Origin: Hibiscus mutabilis
Lineage: Eukaryota > Streptophyta > Magnoliopsida > Malvales > Malvaceae
DNA length: 64,000 nt
Assembly: GCA_019671005.1 (NCBI GenBank)
Contig: CM033744.1
Location: 13,818,128-13,882,127, forward strand
Reading direction: 5' to 3'
Made by a program: the position numbers and the translations under genes
Shown: positions 60,610 through 64,000 of the stretch, in pieces
Layout: the number at the start of each line of letters is the position of its first letter
Position numbering within the stretch: the first letter of the stretch is position 1
Notes under the pieces: generated by a model
Database searches by the model: none
The model's input: only the letters and a program-made list of their open reading frames with translations
What the model was told of the DNA's origin: nothing

Positions 60610-61360
60610 TGTAGCGATGTCCCATTTTCGCTAAAAACGTGGATTTCGAGGTGTTTGTGATTTTTCGGATATAAAATATTTATTTCGTGGGGTTTTGAAA
60701 ATTGCATTTTATTTAAAAATTGGAGTCGCCACCGGCCACTTAGGTAGGCCGGACACCATAAAAAATCAGAGATTTAAAAACATATCTAACATAAATAAAA
60801 TATTAATATAAAACACAAATTTAAAACATATTAAATATTAATCTAAAACATAAACATACAAAATAAAAAATAAGACTACAATTTTAAAATAACTAATACT
60901 TCATTAAATTATAAAAATTACAACACTAATAAAAAAGGGAAGAAAATATACCTAACTAGGAGCTCGAATGACGAACCACGACTGAACCCCATCGAGATCT
61001 ACCGCGACCCCTCCAAAAATATTAACTAGATCGGACCTAAAATAGGACCCCGATCGAATGTTAAATCGAACCAACTGGGGTCGAGGGCATTGCCCCCAAC
61101 CCCGGCCAGCCTTGCGGCCGGCCTAGCCCCCATGAATTTGGTGGCAATTCAATTGCCAATTTCATGGCCAAATTGGGCGTGAGAATTGTGTGTAATTGCT
61201 GCCTATTTATAGTCCAAAGGGGATGGGAAATGGGTGACGTGGAGCACCCTGCTCCACATAATTTTCCCTTTTTTATATTTTTTATTATTGTTTTTTTAAT
61301 AATATTATTATTAAAATAATACTAATAACACTAAAACTCGATCAAAAATGAGTGATTACA
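60610..61360 (-). repeat. 3' LTR of Tat/Ogre-like gypsy element
   Basis: 751 bp. On the minus strand it starts TGTAATCACTCATTTTTGAT and ends ACATCGCTACA. TATA box GGACTATAAATAGGC on minus at 61201-61215. The last part contains GGTGGCGACTCC as in the solo LTR at 5643-8727, but the middle is different and much shorter. Minus orientation is fixed by the TATA box and by the adjoining polypurine tract. The element continues to the right beyond the window. Confidence 0.8.
61201..61215 (-). promoter_or_regulatory. TATA box of Tat/Ogre-like LTR
   Basis: GGACTATAAATAGGC on the minus strand, a strong plant TATA consensus about 150 bp into the LTR on that strand. Confidence 0.7.
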
Positions 61361-61376
61361 GTTGCCCCTCTTTGCT
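61361..61376 (-). other. 3' polypurine tract of Tat/Ogre-like element
   Basis: On minus, AGCAAAGAGGGGCAAC directly precedes the LTR start TGTAATC. This is the expected plus-strand primer and sets the orientation. Confidence 0.75.
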
Positions 61377-61499
61377 TGTTCTTGTGAAACGAGGACAAAG
61401 CAAAGATCAAAAGCACTCATTTTTGACCTACTTTCTCGTCTTTGGCTTTGGAATCACGTGTTCTTCTGGAACTCTTCGCTCTTCCTTAGCTGGATCTTC

Positions 61500-62540
61500 A
61501 GGCTCGTAAGTTGTTCCTATATAGAACTTCTTCACCTTCTGATCTTGGAATTACAGGTCCTCGCTATATAGAACCTTTCATTCTGATGCCTCGAGTTATG
61601 AGTCCCTCATATATAGAACATTTCACTCTGAGACGGTAAAGCTTGGAGTCCTTCCTATATAGAACTCTTCACCTCCAACGCTGGTTTCTCCTATATAAAA
61701 CCTTTTGCGCCACTGATGGATTCTGCTAGTCTTTAAACCCTGGAGCCGTCAGTCCTTCCTATATAGAACTTTCAGCTTCTAAAATCTCGGAGCTACAGGT
61801 TCTTCCTATATAGAACCTTTCACTCTAAGACAGTGAAGCTCGGAGCCCTTCCTGTATAAGACTCTTCGCTTTCAACACAACAGATTTTCCCTATATAAAA
61901 CCTTGTGTGTCATGGGTGAATTCCTTCGACTGGAGTTCTTCCTATATAGAACTGCTAGTCTTCACCCTGGAGCTGTCAGTCCTTCCTATATAGAACTTTC
62001 AGCTTCTGAAGTCTCGGAGCTACATGTTCTTCCTATATAGAACCTTTCACTCTAAGACAGTAAAACTCGGAGCCCTTCCTATATAGGACTCTTCGCTTTC
62101 AACACAACAGGTTTTCCCTATATAAAACCTTGTGTATCATGGGTGAATTCCTTCGGCTGGGAGTTCTTCCTATATAGAACTGCTAGTCTTCACCCTGGAG
62201 CCGTCAGTCCTTCCTATATAGAACTTTCAGCTTCTGAAGTCTCGGAGCTACATGTTCTTCCTATATAGAACCTTTCACTCTAAGACAGTAAAGCTCGGAG
62301 CCCTTCCTATATAGGACTCTTCGCTTTCAACACAACAGGTTTTCCCTATATAAAACCTTGTGTATCATGGGTGAATTCCTTCGGCTGGGAGTTCTTCCTA
62401 TATAGAACTGCTAGTCTTCACCTTGGAGCTGTCAGTCCTTCCTATATAGAACTTTCAGCTTCTGATGCCTTGGAGCGACGGATTCTTCCTATATAGAACC
62501 TCTCTCTGCAGGCGCTTGGAAACATAGGCCTTTTGTATGT
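61500..62540 (-). repeat. Nested tandem array with CTATATAG cores and 228-bp period
   Basis: About 22 copies of TTCCTATATAGAAC or close variants, 35-55 bp apart. On a longer scale a 228-bp unit repeats: CATGGGTGAATTCCTTCG occurs at 61911, 62138 and 62366, with a degenerate earlier copy from about 61690. The spacer words differ in a fixed order within the unit. In the element's sense strand the core is GTTCTATATAGGAA. Confidence 0.9.
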
Positions 62541-62602
62541 AGAACCACTGTCTTCACATTTGGGATTCATACCACGATGACTACCGATGTCTCTTCAGAT
62601 TC

Positions 62603-63033
62603 GGGGATTCACACCGAAAATGGCTACCAAACTTTCTTTAAATTTGGGGACTCATGCCGAAGGTGGCTGCCAAACTTTCTTCAAATTTTAGGGACTCACG
62701 CTGAATATGGCCGCAAAAACTTCTTCAAGTTTAGGGACTCACGCCGAAAATGGCCGCCAAAACTTCTTCAAATTTAGGGACTCACGCTGAAAATGGTCGC
62801 CAAAATTTCTTCAAATTTAGGGACTCACGCCGAAAATGGCCGCAAAAACTTCTTCAAATTTAGGGACTCACGCCGAAGATGGCCGCCAAAACTTCTTCAA
62901 ATTTAGGGACTCACGCCGAAAATGGCCGCCTAAACTTCTTCTAATTTAGGGACTCACGCCGAAAATGGCCGCCAAAACTTCTTCAAATTTAGGGACTCAC
63001 GCCGAAGGTGGCTGCCAATCTTTTCAATGAAAT
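62603..63033 (+). repeat. 43-bp minisatellite, about ten copies
   Basis: The unit runs GGGACTCACG, CCGAAAATGG, CCGCCAAAAC, TTCTTCAAAT, TTA. The first two copies and the last are the most divergent (GAAGGTGGCTGCC variants), the central ones nearly identical, as expected for a homogenised array. Contiguous with no spacers. Confidence 0.92.
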
Positions 63034-63127
63034 CCACTTCTTAATGTTCTTTGATAATTCTTCAGGTACCTGTCCAAAATAAGCAAAAATTGACATGCCC
63101 CTATCTATATGATGCATGCAGTGTAAT

Positions 63128-63185
63128 GGTTTCTTTCTTTTCTTTTTCTTTTTTCTCTTATCATTTTTTCACTCTTTTTCTTTTA
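63128..63185 (+). repeat. Polypyrimidine tract
   Basis: TTTCTTTCTTTTCTTTTTCT-like run, purine-rich on the element's sense strand. Confidence 0.8.
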
Positions 63186-63696
63186 GCCTTTTTGTTCTAA
63201 AGTCTTACACCCTGAAAGGTCGTTCCTCAGATCTCTTCATCTCTTTACTGCTTTACTGTATGCTCTTAAATCCTCATTTGAACATGCTTTTAAACCTTTT
63301 GTGCGTAAGGCTTTCTTGTCTTTAGGGTTATCACCCGTCTTCATAAATGATCTTCTAGTTCTTATATTATTCTTATAAGAACCCTTGTCATCTTCTTGGC
63401 TTGGCATTGCCCCATTCAACCACGGGCTCCACTGCTTTGAATTTTCTGGCCCATCCTATAGAGCCTTGATCTATTTCTAGTCACCAGGGTGAGCCAAAAT
63501 GCTTCCATCCCTTGAGCTCATCATTGATCTTCTCGTAGCATTTCGACGGGAACTAACTCTCGGTCCCTATGCCTTAAATCTCATCATCATTCATTTTTAA
63601 AGTAATGCAAAAGGCAATTTACTTGTGTATATTTCAAAAATAATGATTGTTTGAAAAGATAACAGTCATTTCGAAAATCACAACTTGGACGGGATA

Positions 63697-63870
63697 CCAA
63701 ACATTTTGAAAACATTGTTTGGAACAAATGGTAAACATCTTTTTCTTTTCTTCTTCTTTTTTAAGGACCAAATATTATTTTTTTATAAAATATTGCTTGG
63801 AGAATGGTAAACAAAATTCGAAGTGTATTACCAAACATTTTTAAAAACTAATGTTTGGGGGAAATGGTAA
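63697..63870 (+). repeat. Degenerate 63-71 bp repeat containing CCAAACATT hairpins
   Basis: CCAAACA/TGTTTGG arms at 63697 and 63716, a weak version at 63768-63800 (CCAA/TTGG) and a perfect nine-base pair CCAAACATT/AATGTTTGG at 63831 and 63850. Each is followed by AATGGTAAAC. Confidence 0.6.
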
Positions 63871-64000
63871 ACATCAAAACTTTGGGAGAAAATGTCAAAC
63901 CTTTTAAAACATGTTTGCCCCCAAAATATCAAACACCATAGCGCATCTGCTTCAAATTGCCAGAGATCAACTCTAATGAAGCGCATATTTAGAAGATCTT

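Larger units (their letters stand above)
61361..64000 (-). mobile_element. Tat/Ogre-like element, 3' non-coding internal region (truncated by window)
   Basis: No coding frame. It is composed of a TATATAG-rich array (about 61500-62540), a 43-bp minisatellite (62603-63033), pyrimidine tracts (63128-63185) and a degenerate hairpin repeat (63697-63870). Tat/Ogre elements are known for long non-coding regions with tandem repeats near the 3' LTR, and this fits. Pol would lie to the right of the window. Confidence 0.7.

Noticed and set aside
62577..62777. 66-codon frame over the minisatellite
   Set aside because: A translation of the 43-bp repeats only, on the antisense strand of the element.
62603..63033. 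Regular short repeats as a CRISPR array
   Set aside because: The 43-bp units are contiguous without spacers, and the setting is a plant retroelement.

Overview
The window looks like heterochromatic nuclear DNA of a flowering plant, probably a eudicot and probably pericentromeric or centromeric. It is AT-rich. I found no host protein-coding gene, tRNA or rRNA gene that I could support. Everything recognisable is either one head-to-tail satellite with a monomer of about 170 bp, or plant retrotransposons (Ty3/gypsy, a Ty1/copia-like LTR, and L1-type LINEs) inserted into it. I cannot name the species.

Layout. 1-1010 is a partial copia-like LTR and 1011-1279 a LINE scrap. The satellite runs in the same orientation through eight blocks: 1280-2422, 22416-23739, 27271-27351, 30122-36650, 37882-40924, 45606-47572, 47658-48148 and 50209-53626. 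Together these make about 18 kb of what was once one array. Target-site duplications (TSDs) made of satellite sequence prove several of the insertions.

Insertions. (1) 2423-22415 is a 20-kb nest flanked by TTAAC. A degraded chromovirus (Tekay/Del-like, LTRs of about 2.7 kb) has its left LTR split by an Athila-like non-autonomous element (4125-15408, TSD CTTAT). The left LTR of that element is in turn split by a 3.1-kb Tat/Ogre-like solo LTR (5643-8727, TSD ACTTG). (2) 23740-27270 is a tandem LTR-internal-LTR-internal-LTR structure with internal domains of only about 205 bp. (3) 27352-30121 is a minus-strand LINE with ORF1 and an internal deletion. (4) 36651-37881 is a truncated gypsy LTR plus leader. 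(5) 40925-45605 is a complete minus-strand gag-only gypsy element (TSD AAATA). (6) 47573-47657 is an 85-bp LINE tail with a 19-bp TSD. (7) 48149-50208 is a 5'-truncated plus-strand LINE. (8) 53627 to about 60609 is a minus-strand LINE with endonuclease, reverse transcriptase and RNase H remnants and a long purine-skewed region at its 5' side. (9) 60610-64000 is the 3' LTR and 3' internal end of a minus-strand Tat/Ogre-like element that runs off the window and carries two tandem-repeat arrays.

Most notable. The satellite at 30.1-33.2 kb has a clear nine-monomer higher-order repeat of about 1,530 bp. The LTR leader of the 23.7-27.3 kb family carries four 20-nt hairpins of identical geometry whose stems covary. 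The Athila-like element is saturated with TGCCA/TGGCA, including conserved palindromic pairs. Each satellite monomer offers a TTTT/AA site where LINEs have landed more than once. None of the retroelements looks autonomous: every pol or gag frame seen is broken or missing.
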